NCBI GenBank assembly: GCA_947683425.1
Contig: CANTUQ010000009.1
Span: 9,315,001-9,379,000, forward strand
From: Excoecaria cochinchinensis
Lineage: Eukaryota > Streptophyta > Magnoliopsida > Malpighiales > Euphorbiaceae
Length of the DNA stretch: 64,000 bases
Direction: 5' to 3'
The position numbers and the translations under genes are program-made. Below, piece after piece: positions 43,473-56,866 of this stretch (positions are counted from its first letter, which is position 1; the number at the start of each line of letters is the position of its first letter). The notes beneath the pieces were generated by a model, which had not been told where the DNA came from, did not search any database, and saw only the letters and a program-made list of their open reading frames with translations.

Positions 43473-46394
43473 CTGCACTGGGAAAAGAACCCGTGCTAAG
43501 CGATAACGCTTAGTGGGGAGAATATACAAAAATATAGACGGCCATTCACAACGGTCGCCCAAGTATAACACATACACAACAGCGAATGCATCAAGTCCTA
43601 ACAGATAATTATACATGCAATAGCCACGCATTCAAATGTTCCTAACTGCGGTCATATACTCATATGATTGACACACCCAATTATCATGCCAAGAACATAA
43701 ACACATGCTAATATAACGAAATTACTAAGATAGCTAACAATAAGGAACTATATAGCATCGTATTAAATTTGTCACGTATGCTAGTTCAAGATCACATTCA
43801 TAAGTATGCAAATCAGTATACTTAATCTTAATAACTAACAATACATATTCATATTAATGTACATATACTTCAACCGTCGTATTCAGTAATTCAAACTCGC
43901 ATTCATATACATGTTAATTTATCATATTACTATACAAAAATATAGTGTCAACATTATATGCCACACTGACTTCAATCACACATACTATATACAAGATCAT
44001 TTACAGATAAGGACAAAGGTACAATATGCAGGTTAGAGTTACATTAAGCCCACTCGGAGATTTGTAAGCACATTCACATCTCCCAAAATCATACTCATAC
44101 TGATATCACATTCTTATATTCATAACTGGTTCATATGACCGAAATATTACACATTCAGATATCATATTCTCATATTCTTATTAGATAAAGCAAACGAAAT
44201 ACCTGCTGACTCAAAATAGTGGATAACGAGTAACAAACTGTACCTTACGGGTACAAATCGCAAAGCACTGTTACTTTCCATATTTCAAAAGCATTTCCCA
44301 AAACAGGACCTTAAACAAGATCCATACACATACACATAATAGGGTTCGCGAGGAACCAATCGGGGACCTGATCAGGGTCCAAATCGTTCAAAGGGGCGCT
44401 GCAGCTACACATACAGACTCTATTAGGCATGCCTAACTATCCACTAGACTGACTCTCGCAGGTCATGCATCATAAAAATCATATTTCAAATCACATAATT
44501 TATATCATTGTACATAATCAGCAATAGGTGAGACATATGAATAAGTTCATAAAGTCAATCATGCATCATACAATTTACACTTAAGCATAACATAATAATC
44601 TTAGAGAAAGATCATCAGTATAGATATGCATAATACATTCAATTATATTAACACACTTCATAAAATAGTCAAAGAATAAACCTAGAGGCATCACAAGTTC
44701 GGAATTCAAACATTGGAATCACCAAAGAAAACTCATTCAACACAACACATCTGTCGCGCTCGCGACAGAGACCATAGTCTCTTCGCTGCGCGCGCACGAC
44801 GGACTTCGCGATCGCGGGAAGGAGAGAAGGGCCCAGCTCTGTCGCGCTCGCGATGTTATCACGATCGCGATGTTATCGCGATCGCGACAGAGGGCAAGCA
44901 TTGCTATCGCGGGGTCGCGACAAGTCGCGTGCTCGCGATAGCACATGCCAACAATGTGCTCTGTCGTGATCGCAACGGTTGTCGCGCTCGCGACAGAGAA
45001 CAGACAAGCTATTGCTATCGCGGGCTCGCGACAGCGTCGCGTGCTCGCGACGGTACAGCATCAAAATCACCGGTCTCTGTCGCGCTCACGTCAGTGTCAC
45101 GATCGCGACAGAGTCATGATTCCGAAAATCTGCAGAATTCTGCAGGATCTTTCCTTCCTCAAACCCATCCACAGCACACCAAACATAACCAAAGGTCTCT
45201 TACCTCATCTCCAGCAAGCCACACATCATTGACATCATAAACACAACATTCGTATCAAGAATTTTAATAAAACATGCCACTAACCATATCCATTTACACA
45301 ATCTATAATAACAACATTATTCATCAATCATCTCAATCGCACCCACGTTAAATGCATTCATACATATGGTATATCATGCTTAGGTTACTCATGAGACCAA
45401 CACATATTAATCCTCATCCCTCACAAAGTTATATCTACTATTTTTACTAACTAAATCACCAATCTTAAACATACTCCTAAGTTTTTCCCAACGATAATTA
45501 CTTATATAGCCAATTAATTACCCTAAACATGCATAATAACTGATGGGAAAGATACGGAATTGATCCGGGTCAATCCTAGACTAAAAAATAGAGAAGAAAA
45601 GGCTCAAAACATGTCTTTCTGTCGCGAGGTCGCGACCCTTGTCGCGCTCGCGACAGAAGCTCGCCTCAGCTACCATAAAAGACTGCTTTTTACTACAAAT
45701 TAATGTCGTGAAAACCGACCTCTAAACCTCATTTTTAGGAAAAGTTGTCTTATTAACAAATGTTTGCCTATATCTTAACTTTCTAAGGGAGCAAGTTTCA
45801 GGTCAATTTGACATCTATAACTCCAGATATGAACTCCACAACCCATACTGGTCAAACAATCCGACACAAAAAGAAACACTACGGTATTATCCAAAATTCA
45901 GGGTCTTAGAGCAAGAATTTGCCCAAGGCTATTTCTACGTCTTTTAAAGGAACAGAAGGCATAGTTCTAATAGCTCAAGAATTACATGTTTCGGAGATCT
46001 AAAACTCTACTTATGATAAAAACAGTGCACAGGGGTCAATTGAGAACTGAACAGAGTTACCCAATCCTGCATTTCACTTTCAATTCTCACATACCTTCAA
46101 GTTAATCATCATCATGCATTACTAATACATTTACCCAAACAAATACATACATAAGACTCATATCAAAACATTCAAAGGTAGAAATCAAACTCCCAACCTC
46201 TTGTTGCGCAATTAGTTGTTCCCTTCAAGCTTTAATCTTCTATTTTCCTTTACTTTGCTTCTTCTTATCACCAATCACTTGCACAAACAAAAACCAAAAA
46301 ATTATTCTTAATCCATATCCTAGATCCCACATCAAAAGTAAACCTAGAAGGAGAATAAGATCAAAGCATAAATAACTAAACCCTAACCACTTAC
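43473..46394 (-). other. Putative LTR-internal intron in E2 5' LTR
   Basis: Donor GAAGAG|GTAAGT (intron start 46394) and acceptor GGTTCTTTTCCCAGTGCAG ending at 43473. Length is 2922 bp, within one base of the E3 value. The acceptor hairpin has one extra A in its right arm (CCCAGTG). Splicing is inferred. Confidence 0.45.
44751..45111. repeat. E2 palindrome array, 5' LTR copy
   Basis: Same array as 36870-37230. A few arms are altered by transitions here (for example CTCACG for CTCGCG near 45085), which fits CpG decay. Confidence 0.92.
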
Positions 46395-46969
46395 CTCTTC
46401 AATCATGCTTCCCAAACTCCACCAAATCAATTCTAACTCACTCAAAACCAAATGATTGAGCAAGGAAAGGGATGAAAAGGAAAAGACATGGAGAATAGGG
46501 AAGATGAAAGGGCAAAAACATGGACTTCCTCCTCCCTACACTTAGTCTTCTTTTCACACTAAATGCACACTTACCCAACTCCACTTATCCACTTCCTATA
46601 GGTCCACATGATTCACTTTGACTTCTCAATTCAAGTCACCATACACATACACACACTAAATCACTTCTCATAAAATATCCTACATCTTTAGTTCCATACC
46701 CATAATCCACTTGATAATTATTTCTTTTATGCAAATATCTCCAAGGCACCATGCTCATAAATCACTCAATGAAATCTCTTAACCCATTAACATCCTACTA
46801 CCATACACTACTATCACACCATAATAATTCCTTTAATTATTTTATTTAATTAATTTCTTAGCAACTAAAGCCTTATTATCCATATTACTCATGCATAAAT
46901 TACCGAAATACCCTTCACTTAACCGACTTAGTTTGCCGATTCCAACTAGGCCCGATTTGGGGTGTTACA

Positions 46970-48332
46970 AGAAATACATACAATCTCACGTGCATATACT
47001 TACTGGGAATCAAATATCAGAACCGCCTCAAGCCTAGCTCAAGATCACATTCATACACATACTAATTCACATACTTAACCATAACAGTTAGCAGTACCGA
47101 ATCACATTAATGTACATACAAATTAACCATGGCATTTAGTAATTCTAGCATGCCTTCATATACATATGAATTCATATCCAAACGCAGTCACAACACGATA
47201 TATGCAACTAACCACCCACAATATACATGCTTGAGCCACATTTAAAACACTCAGAAATTCATAATTGATTCACATATGCAAAATCGTGCTCATTCAAATA
47301 TCATATCTCTTGTCATATCAAACAAAACCAATTGACTATCTGCTGATTCAAAATAGCGGATAACGAGTATACGAACAGTACCTTACGAGTACAAATCGGC
47401 CAAAGGATACCTTACGGGTACGAATCAAAAAACAACATCATTTTCCACATTCGAAAACATTTTAACGAAAGGGGATCTTCAACAAGATCCATTCACACAA
47501 AAGGGTTCGCGAGGAACCAAACAAGGACCTAATCAGGGTCCAAACGTTCAAAGGGCTGCAGCTAAAGAAACTCTATTAGGCATGCCTAACTATCCACTAG
47601 ACTGACTCTTGCAGGCTAAAATTTATACAGTTAACATCCATATTTAATTATAACAAATAAAGAATTCATATACTTTAAATAGATCAGTACATGCAAAATT
47701 ATCGCTCATATTAAGTGATATAGAATGCTAAAATCAATAATATAACATTTCTAAAACGTGGGAAGAAAACAGGATTTTATTAAGAAAACAGGATTTTATT
47801 GCAAAAACAGGGTAGGTCACGGCGGTAATCAGATTGGTTGCCACCGTGACATACCAAAGATCTTTGGCAGAAAGCAAGTCTGGGGTACCTCACGGTGGTA
47901 ACTAAACTAGGTTGCCATCGTGACATACCTAGACCCCAAAACAGAAAGCACCTTTGGGGTACCTCACGGTGGTAACTAAACTAGGTTGCCACCGTGACAT
48001 ACCCACTGCCCAGACAGCAGCTAAAGTCTGGACACCTCACGGTGGTGACCAGATTGGTTGCCACCGTGACATGTTCAAACTCTGGGCAGAAAGGATCTGG
48101 TTCATGCCTCACGGTGGTAACTAAATAGGTTGCCACCGTGACCCACACCCAGTTGCGATTCCTGAAGGCAAATTTCCAGATTTTCAAGCCAAAAATCCTA
48201 CAACCCTCACCGGTCATGCGTAAAAGAATTCATGTTTCGAATCACATAATGCATATATATATATAAATATAGATATATTATCATGCATAAACCAGAGTAC
48301 AATAGACATATAAATATGTTCATAAAATCAGT
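46970..48332 (-). repeat. E1 5' LTR, segment 2
   Basis: Matches 21192-22538 of the E1 3' LTR, including the hairpin ladder (about 47380-47595) and hairpin array (47817-48141). A local repeat of AACAGGATTTTATT lies near 47770-47800. E4 begins at 48333. Confidence 0.92.
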
Positions 48333-51037
48333 TGTAACACCCCCATCGCCGCCCCCGTTGGAAGGACGCCGACGGGCGTGCTACCCGACGCTCACTCACA
48401 TAGATATGCACATGCACAACGCGGAAGCATACATTCATACATAACATGCATACGAAAATACGGGTTAATTAAAAACTTGACTTAACTTGCGGGCACAGAC
48501 TGATCATGCAATAACTCACACACTCGCAGGCACTAAGCGGAAGCATAAAGCGAATGATAAAACAAAGGAATAACTTAACATGAAAACATACTAACGATTA
48601 CATTACCCAAAAGTAGTCTCAAGATTCCTACATATAATTACATATACAAAAGGTTATAGAAATACAAAAACTGAAGTGCAGAAGCTGAACAAAATACAGA
48701 ACTTCAACTTCAACGTGGCCGACCTTGCAGATGCGCGACTTAAACTGAACCAAACCTGCCACCTGCATGGAAAGGAAATCCGTGCTAAGCGATAAACGCT
48801 TAGTGGGGAGAACACACAAGAGTATGAACGGCCATTCACAATGGTCGTCAAGGCATAACACATTCACAATGGCAAATGCAACATTCAGAATACACATATA
48901 ATCAAGCTTGCATAATAAGGCATTAAGACATCAAGAATAGGCCAAAACAGACATAATACAGTACACGATACAAGTATCATCATGCAGAGCCACATATAAT
49001 ATCACATGCATATACCTACAATGGTATCAAATAATAGTACCTTACCGTGCGAAGTCGCAAGAGATCTCCACATGCAATTGTCATAACCAAGTACCCATGC
49101 ATGAACTGACAACCCAATCAAATGCGACACAATTACCATATGATAACACACCCAATTCTCATGTTAAGAATACTAGCTATCTAACATACTATGACATGCC
49201 ATACACACACTAGCCAAAAACCAAAGGACAACATCCAAAGCACCACATTACCGCTGCACAACTCTAAAATATAAAATATCATGCTGAAAACACTCTAATA
49301 GCGGAGACCAAAGACATAATCACATAACATCACATTCATATCATCACCATGCAGAAAGTACAGTTAAAACTTACATACTTACAGCCATAACTGCTTCGGT
49401 TCACATGCTTATATAAAACAAACCATGCTTGAGTCACATACATAAATACATTAGTCGAATCACATTCAAAACATTCTGAAACTTATAACACATCACATGA
49501 CAAGTGCGGATAATGGTGTCAGGTATCCAAACATGCTTACAATATAAAGACATACATTCCGAAGTTCAAATATACTTTCATATACATATAAACTGATTCC
49601 TGAAATCCTTATCATGCTCATTCGGATATCAAATTCTCATAGATATTTCGAAGTAAAACCAAACAACAAAGCACCTGCTGACTCATAATAGTGGATAACG
49701 AGTGAACTGATGAGTACCTTACGGGTACAAGTCGGCCAAAGGGTACCTTACGGGTACGAATCGAAAACCATTTTATTTTGTCACAATAGAAACATTTTCC
49801 TGAGGGGGGGATCTTAAACAAGATCCAAACACATTAAAAAGGATCGCGATGATCCGCACATATAAAGGGTTCGTGAGGAACCAAACGGGGGACCTGATCA
49901 GGGTCCAAACATCCAAAGGGCTGCAGCTAACTGAACTCTATTAGGCATGCCTAACTATCCACTAGACTGACTCTCGCAGGTCATACATAAAACAATTCAC
50001 GTTTTGAATTGCACAACGAATAAATATATATACATCATGCATAAACCAGAGTACCATAGACATACTAACATGCTCATAAGGTCGGTCATATATCATACAA
50101 TTCCCATTGCAAAACATAAAACAGTCAACACACTTTAACATTAGACAATATTCTAAAGCATGTCACAATCAGGTATAGAAGCACTACCATGCCAATAATT
50201 AACAATACAAAATCCTAATCATGCGGTAGGTGAGGATAACTAAGAATAAATCATGCATAATCCAAAATTACATTTAAGCATAACACATTGAGTTCAAAGG
50301 CTAAAGCATAATAATGCATTCAGACATCAACCATATTATTCAAATAAATTTGGCATAGCATAATGTCAATCATACCTTACACAATTCATATTTTGAAGCA
50401 TGCAATAGTTCAATCAATCACATTTTAGTACTACTCAATATACTAAAGCATGTCCGGAATACATGTGGAAATCATATTATGCCAATGATTAATAACGCAT
50501 AATCTTAGACGTGGAATGATACAACAAACTCTTAAGCATGGCAGAATTATTCTTAGAGGAGGATCTAATCAAGGATATGCATAACATATTTTACATTTTA
50601 ATATGACATGCTAGGGACAAAACAATCAGAAAGTTAGTCTTCATAATTCCTTCGCATTCGAAATATGACATGCAATACAATTCACAACAATAAGCATATA
50701 AAAGTATGACATGAATCATACAGCAGTATAAGTCCATACATGTCCATACAGAAGAAATAGGAAATTCATTTTGGTTGAAACTGGGCTAAATCGAAAAAAA
50801 TGGGCTGAAGGGGGTCGGTCACGAGCCATGTCACGACTCGTGACTGGCCTCATAGAAGGGTCACGAGTCGTGACATAGTGTCATGCCTCGTGACACGCAA
50901 GGGAGTCACGGGACATGACTCTAAGTCACACCTCGTGACATGCAAGGGAGTCACGAGCCGTGACTCTAAGTCACGAGTCGTGACTTGCCTCACACAGGGC
51001 AGTCACGCTTCGCGACTGGGAGTCAGGCCTCGCGACT
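48333..51037 (-). repeat. E4: truncated LTR of an E3-like element inside the E1 LTR
   Basis: The + strand begins TGTAACACCCCCATCGCC, the reverse of the E3 LTR end. It has the acceptor block (about 48764-48860; acceptor TTTCCTTTCCATGCAG), hairpin ladder (about 49705-49955, including GGATC-GCGAT-GATCC) and GTCACG/CGTGAC array (50818-51037). It stops inside that array: the first about 1.1 kb of the LTR (element sense) is missing and E1-like sequence follows directly. No target-site duplication can be read. Confidence 0.88.
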
Positions 51038-51174
51038 ACATCATTTTCCACATTCGAAAAATTACATCATTTTCCACATTCGAAAAATTACATCATTTTC
51101 CACATTCGAAAAATTACATCATTTTCCACATTCGAAAAATCGAAAAATTACATCATTTTCCACATTCGAAAACA
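51038..51174. repeat. 26-bp tandem repeat at the E4/E1 junction
   Basis: Five copies of a unit ACATCATTTTCCACATTCG plus an A-rich tail, starting at 51038, 51064, 51090, 51116 and 51150 (one spacing enlarged by 8 bp). The E1 3' LTR has a single copy at 21658. The expansion sits exactly at the chimeric join. Confidence 0.93.
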
Positions 51175-53985
51175 TTTTAATGAAAGGGGATCTTAAACAA
51201 GATCCATTCACACAAAAGGGTTCGCGAGGAGCCAAACAGGGACCTGATCAGGGTCCAAACGTTCAAAGGGCTGCAACTAAAGAAATTCTATTAGGCATGC
51301 CTAACTATCCACTAGACTGACTCTTGCAGGCTAAAATTTATACAGTTAACATCCACATTTAATTATAACAAATGAAGAATTCATATACTTTAAATAGATC
51401 AGTACATGCACAATTATGGCTCATATTAAGTGATATAGAATGCTAAAATCAATAATATAACATTTCTAAAACGTGGGAAGAAAATAGGATTTTATTGCAA
51501 AAACAGGGTAGGTCACGGTGGTAATCAGATTGGTTGCCACTGTGACATACTAAAGATCTTTGGCAGAAAGCAAGTCTGGGGTACCTCACGGTGGTAACTA
51601 AACTAGGTTGCCACCGTGACATACCTAGACCCCAAAACAGAAAGCACCTTTGGGGTACCTCACGGTGGTAACTACACTAGGTTACCACCGTGACATACCC
51701 ACTGCCCAGACAGCAGCTAAAGTCTGGACACCTCACGGTGGTGACCAGATTGGTTGCCACCGTAACATGTTCAAACTTTTGGCAGAAAGCATCTGGTTCA
51801 TGCCTCACGGTGGTAACTAAATAGGTTGCCACCGTGACCCACGCCCAGTTGCGATTCCTGAAGGCAAATTTCCAGATTTTCAAGCCAAAAATCCTACAAC
51901 CGTCACCGGTCATGCGTAAAAGAATTCACGTTTCGAATCACATAATGCATATATATATATAAATATAGATATATTATCATGCATAAACTAGAGTACAATA
52001 GACATATAAATATGTTCATCAAATCAGTCACGCATCATACAATTCATATTGCAAAGCGTATAATAATTCAAGCCAACCCACTATACCCATATCTTTATTC
52101 TATAGCACCAGGGTCAAGTAGGGGAACACTAATATGCCAATACTTAACGATGCAAAGTCTTAATCATACAATGATACAATTTACACTTAAGCATAGTATA
52201 ATATTCTTAGAGGAGGATCGTAAGTACAGATATGCATAATACATTCACATTATAATATAACTTGCTCAAACAGCTTAAGGTATTAATCCTAAAATGTCAC
52301 TTAACTTGACTATATTCTATTCATACAATTACACCTTATTATTTTATTAGTTTGAATTAATTTTAATCATATTCGTGTTTATTTTCCAAGTGATAACTAT
52401 TCTTATACTCATTTAATAGTCCTAAACATACCTCGGATCGATCCTAAAAAGTTCTGGTGCGAAACGGGTTCAATTCGGGAAGAAAAACACCTGAAATGGT
52501 CAAGACAGAAGGGGTCATGGTGGTAATGAATTTGGTTACCACCATGAGGTCCAAACTAAGCATTCTGCCTAGTATTTTCATATGTCATGGTGGTAATGAA
52601 TTTGGTTACCACCGTGACCTACCAAAAATTTACAAAACAGAAGCTTGGCTACAGGACTGCTTCACAACTCAATTTTGTTCAGGCTAAACGGACATCTAAA
52701 CGACATTTTAAGGCAAACCTTCCTCTTAATATTTATTCCCTAGGATGCTAAGTTTCAAATGAAGCAAATTTTAGATCAATTACACATCTACAACTTCAAA
52801 TATGATCTAAACAACCTATAGTGTTCAAGTGACCCGACCCAAACAGGGACACCACGGTTTTGGCAAAATTTCAGGATCTTAGAGCAAGAATTATTCCAAG
52901 GCTATTTCTGAGACATTTAAAGGAATGGACATCACAGTTATAATAGCTCAAGAATCACTCCATTAAGAGATGTAAAAATATACTTATGACAAAAACATTG
53001 CATAGAGGTCAAATGAAAACTTAACAGAGTTTACTAAATCATGCATTTTCACTTTCAATTCTCACATACCTTCAATTTAATCCTTATTATGCATTACTAG
53101 TACATTTAACCAAAAAAATACATGCATAAGACTCATATTAAAACACCCAATTACTGGGAATCGAACATAAACACACACTCGTGATCCAAGAAGAATTACG
53201 GCAGACAACCCAAAACTGAAAATGTAGAAAACAAGTTCCCAAACCTCCTTTGAAGCACAACCCACAATCTCTTCAAGCTTCAATCTTCAATCCTTACTTT
53301 GCCCTTAAGGTTCTTCTTGCCACCACAAACTTGCACAAACACAAACCCAAAAAATTACTCATCCAAACCTTAACTCAAAACTAGCAAAACCAGAAAAAGG
53401 AGAAGAGGAAAAACCCAAAAATGCAGGAGCCCTAAACCCAAACACATACCTCTTTAATCTTGCTCCAAAACTCAATCAAAACCACCTCTAACCAACTTCA
53501 AATCCCAGCCAAACAGAGAAGAAGAGGAAAAAGCAGAAATGAAGAAGAGAAGAGGAAGAGGAGGCGTGAGAGGGAAGGGAGAACGGGAACAAATCTGTGT
53601 TCTCTCTCTCTCTCACTCTCTTAATTTCTTCATTAATGCACACCAACTACAATCCACATGGCAAATTCTCATTGGACCACAAATCCCCCTTTGACTTTCA
53701 AACACCAAGGCACCATACACTTACCTCGTTGGATAACTCTTAGGTAGATATTTTCCAACGTTGGTACCAAACACACTAACCACTAGATAAATGCCACAAT
53801 GAAACACCCTACAACCAAACACCACATGCACACCCAATAATTTCTCACACTTGACTTATTTAATTAATTACTTTGCAATTTAAATCCTTGTTATCCAAAA
53901 TCCCTCATGTACAAATTATTGAAATACCCGTCGCTTATCCGGCTTAGCTTGCCAAGTCCAATTTGGCCCGATTTGGGGTATGATA
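51038..53985 (-). repeat. E1 5' LTR, segment 3 (start of LTR in element sense)
   Basis: Matches 21658-24499. Because segment 2 already reached the equivalent of 22538, the stretch 21658-22538 is present twice in this LTR. It contains hairpin arrays 51513-51836 and 52515-52618, and donor AG|GTATGT at 53449. It ends at GGGGTATGATA (a mutated GGGGTGTGACA), followed by TSD AAAAT. Confidence 0.92.
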
Positions 53986-53990
53986 AAAAT

Positions 53991-55250
53991 AATAACCCTC
54001 AATAATAATTACAATAATTATAATAATTTAGTGGGCTAAGATCCATATTTCACCTAACTCTAAGTCAGCTTTGGCATGACGCTTATAGTTAAGTTATTTA
54101 GGTAGGTAGCTCATTTACCAATTATATCTTTTATAACTCTTAGATTAGTTATGGGATTTTCGACATCATATGTCCCGGCATGTTGTAATCCCATCTTATG
54201 CCCTTAAGCCCAAAACCGTTTTGATAGCCTAATTAAGTCTAACCATTTTAAACATATGAGTAGACCATTACTCATCTCGCCTTACTAGGATAACCTAATG
54301 TACTTCGCTTTAGCAGAACCCACATTTTGGTGATCTTAGTCTTGACAGGTGTTTTAATAATGGGTGGCATATGACTTAAAATTATGGTGAGGGATTTAAT
54401 TTTAACTTATGATGTCTAATTATTTATATACATCATGCATCAATTCATACATGCCATCTCATACACATATATAATCATTCATCGCATCATATACAAAGAA
54501 AATATGCATAATATATATAAAACCGTGTCATAGCATGGCAAAATCTATTTTGATCCTCATAAGCCAATATGAAGATCAAAGGTCAATCCTAGGTGTAAAT
54601 AAATGGACTTGATCAACAGCTTCCATCTTGCACCTCCATCGCCATGGATTTGGATTGATCTCCATTGTTGCTCTTCGTCTTCATTACAATAATAATACAA
54701 AGATATTCTACTACAACTATTGAATAAAATAAAGATTACAACAAAATAAATGACACCCAGGTCGTATTTAAAAATTACAAACCCTTAAAATAGATAAAAT
54801 AAAACTCATCCACATGAGGTTCAATTGGCCATGCTATGCACCATGCAAAGACATCATACATACACATAATAAATCATATTTATTTCATATCATGCATAAT
54901 ACACCTTATTTCATAAAATTGATATATTAAAATTACCGAGTGATAATAATGAACTACATATAAATAATTTCGTATTAAACATGTTAATACTATTAGTTAA
55001 TCATATTAACATAATCATATTAACACTTAATTGAATTCGTTAATAATATTAACATTAATTAATTTTGTAGCCCTTAAATATACCAGATTAAACATTACCA
55101 AATTAATCTCGTTTATATCACATAAAATCTTTTTATTTTTAACAATTAAAACTGAAAGCAATAACCATGTATGAGCATACAAATCGATCAACATAATCAT
55201 ATATATATCATATACATACATAAAATATTTGAATCGATCGAATATACAAG
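53991..55250 (-). other. C2 leader, 5' half of the interrupted internal region
   Basis: About 1.26 kb of AT-rich sequence between the C2 primer site and the E1 nest. With 20431-20507 it forms the roughly 1.3-kb C2 leader. No coding frame is visible. Confidence 0.75.
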
Positions 55251-55264
55251 TGGCTCTGATACCA
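55251..55264 (-). other. C2 primer-binding site (Met-tRNA type)
   Basis: The minus strand reads TGGTATCAGAGCCA, one base from the 5' LTR. Confidence 0.92.
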
Positions 55265-55265
55265 C

Positions 55266-55732
55266 TGTTGTGTTTCTTTGGAATAATTCAACATTAATGC
55301 AGCAGAATAAAATAGAAACCCAAAACAGGATCCATGTATTTTCGACTGATTCAAAAGGAAGACATAAGATTTACCAAACTTTCTCCTACGTAGGAAGTCG
55401 AAATAAACCCCTTTAATTTGGATGGTAGACGCTGCTCTAACACGAACGTCCTCTACCGGTATCCACACGCACGAACCAATGAACATAATTCGCAGGGGTG
55501 CTAGCTCCCTTATGTTGCGACTGGATTTTTAAGTTTTCTTTCTCAAAGAAAAGGTGGCGGCTAGGTTTTTCTCTCTAAGAAAAAATATATCCACTCTCAA
55601 TCCTTTTTTTCTTAGGAAAAGGAAAACGTGATTAGGTTAATCACTTTATTAACCTATATATCCAATTATATATCTGAATATATTTCAAACTCTAAAGAGA
55701 TAAATAAGGATATTATCTCTTAATTCAAAATA

Positions 55733-55810
<78 letters not shown>

Positions 55811-56861
55811 TTCTTATTCTAAATAATAAGAAATATTATATAATATATATAATTATCTCATATTCAAAATACAGGATTTATTTATATGTATATATATATA
55901 TATATATAAATATGTAATTTCGAAATCAAATATAAATACCTATATTTATATTATTCCGAAATACCCTAATAAAATCCATTTTATTCATTTTGGTCTTGGT
56001 GTGTGACCCAATAGGTTGATATTAAGTTGGCAGTGGGCCTAATGTCATAATAAGCCCACAAGTCATAATTGGTCTCTAGCAAGACATTATGACTACCCAA
56101 ATAATATAAATATCATTAATCTGATTTTAACCTGACAACAGAATATGCTATTATCCTTTTGTCACACGATGTCTTGTTTAAACATAAGTCATGGTCCATG
56201 TCAAACTTATATATTGTTCAACAATATAATTTCCCAATCACTAAGTAGACTGATAAATTCAAATGACATTGATGACACTATCAATTAATTCGAGCATGGC
56301 CATGCATTTTACAGTCCTACTTATCGAGGGGCCCAATAGATATCTCTCTCATTAGAGAGGGACAAATTCCATCTTGATTATTCACTTTCGTTTGCATAAT
56401 TCTCATTATGTTCGATCATAAACTTTATAATTATCCGATTAAAGATAACGTTTGATTATATCAAAACATAATGTTCCTTATGTAGGAAACTATGATAACC
56501 TCAAGTCAAAGGATTCAATAACATATTTATTAATAGATCACTTATGACACTATCCCATGCAGTGATCTTACAGTGGGTCTATCCAGTACTTTATTCTCAA
56601 ACAAATACCTATAGATTCAATTTATATCATCATATATAATCATCCCATGATTATCAATACAAATCTATACTAGTCTTAATTTATCTTTATGCCCTTTAGT
56701 AATAAATGCCTAGGGATATCATGAATAACATTATTATTCATAAACATTACAATAATGTAACATGCCAATAATATTATTGTGAAGAAAACCATTATATATA
56801 ATTGAAAATATAATGATTACATTAAGGTCCAAATGTTTGGCCTAAGGCATAACCACTAACA
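55266..56861 (-). repeat. C2 5' LTR (1596 bp)
   Basis: Partner of 14867-16478. It contains a 70-bp (AT) run at 55734-55806 that is much shorter in the partner. It lacks about 50 bp near 55630 that the partner has (CTATTTCTCTTAGGAAAATC area). TSD TAAGG follows at 56862. Confidence 0.95.
55734..55806. repeat. (AT)n microsatellite in the C2 5' LTR
   Basis: A long AT run, length-variable between the two C2 LTRs. Confidence 0.95.
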
Positions 56862-56866
56862 TAAGG

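Larger units (their letters stand above)
26654..46969 (-). mobile_element. E2: non-autonomous large-LTR element inserted in the E1 LTR
   Basis: TSD AGAAA is at 26649-26653 and 46970-46974. The 3' LTR is 26654-28004 plus 36527-39088 (3913 bp without E3), the internal region is 39089-40295 (1207 bp), and the 5' LTR is 40296-40320 plus 43082-46969 (3913 bp without T2). Both LTRs come out at the same length. By eye they differ at roughly 1 % of sites. E3 and T2 are inserted in its two LTRs. Confidence 0.95.
43077..46969 (-). repeat. E2 5' LTR, main segment
   Basis: After the TSD the E2 LTR continues, matching 26675-28004 and 36527-39088. Acceptor hairpin block at about 43472-43520, hairpin ladder about 44235-44440, palindrome array 44751-45111, small array 45620-45656, donor at 46394. 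The region near 44395-44415 shows the uninterrupted E3 target site. Confidence 0.95.
20508..53985 (-). mobile_element. E1: non-autonomous large-LTR element with Gag-tail ORF, inserted in C2
   Basis: TSD AAAAT is at 20503-20507 and 53986-53990. The minus-strand order is 5' LTR (right: segments 51038-53985, 46970-48332, 25966-26653), primer site (25960-25949), internal region 1466 bp, polypurine tract, and 3' LTR (24499-20508). E2 (TSD AGAAA) interrupts the 5' LTR. E4 plus a chimeric duplication interrupt it a second time. Without insertions the element is about 9.4 kb, of which 8 kb is LTR. Confidence 0.92.
14867..56861 (-). mobile_element. C2: Ty1/copia element (Tork/Angela-like), split by the E1 nest
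   Basis: The 3' LTR (14867-16478) and 5' LTR (55266-56861) flank pol, gag, leader and a primer site on the minus strand. The TSD TAAGG is present at 14862-14866 and 56862-56866. The internal region is split at 20507/53991 by the 33-kb E1 nest, which has its own TSD AAAAT. Removing that nest restores an element of about 8.5 kb. Pol and gag carry stops and a frameshift, so C2 is dead. Confidence 0.95.
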
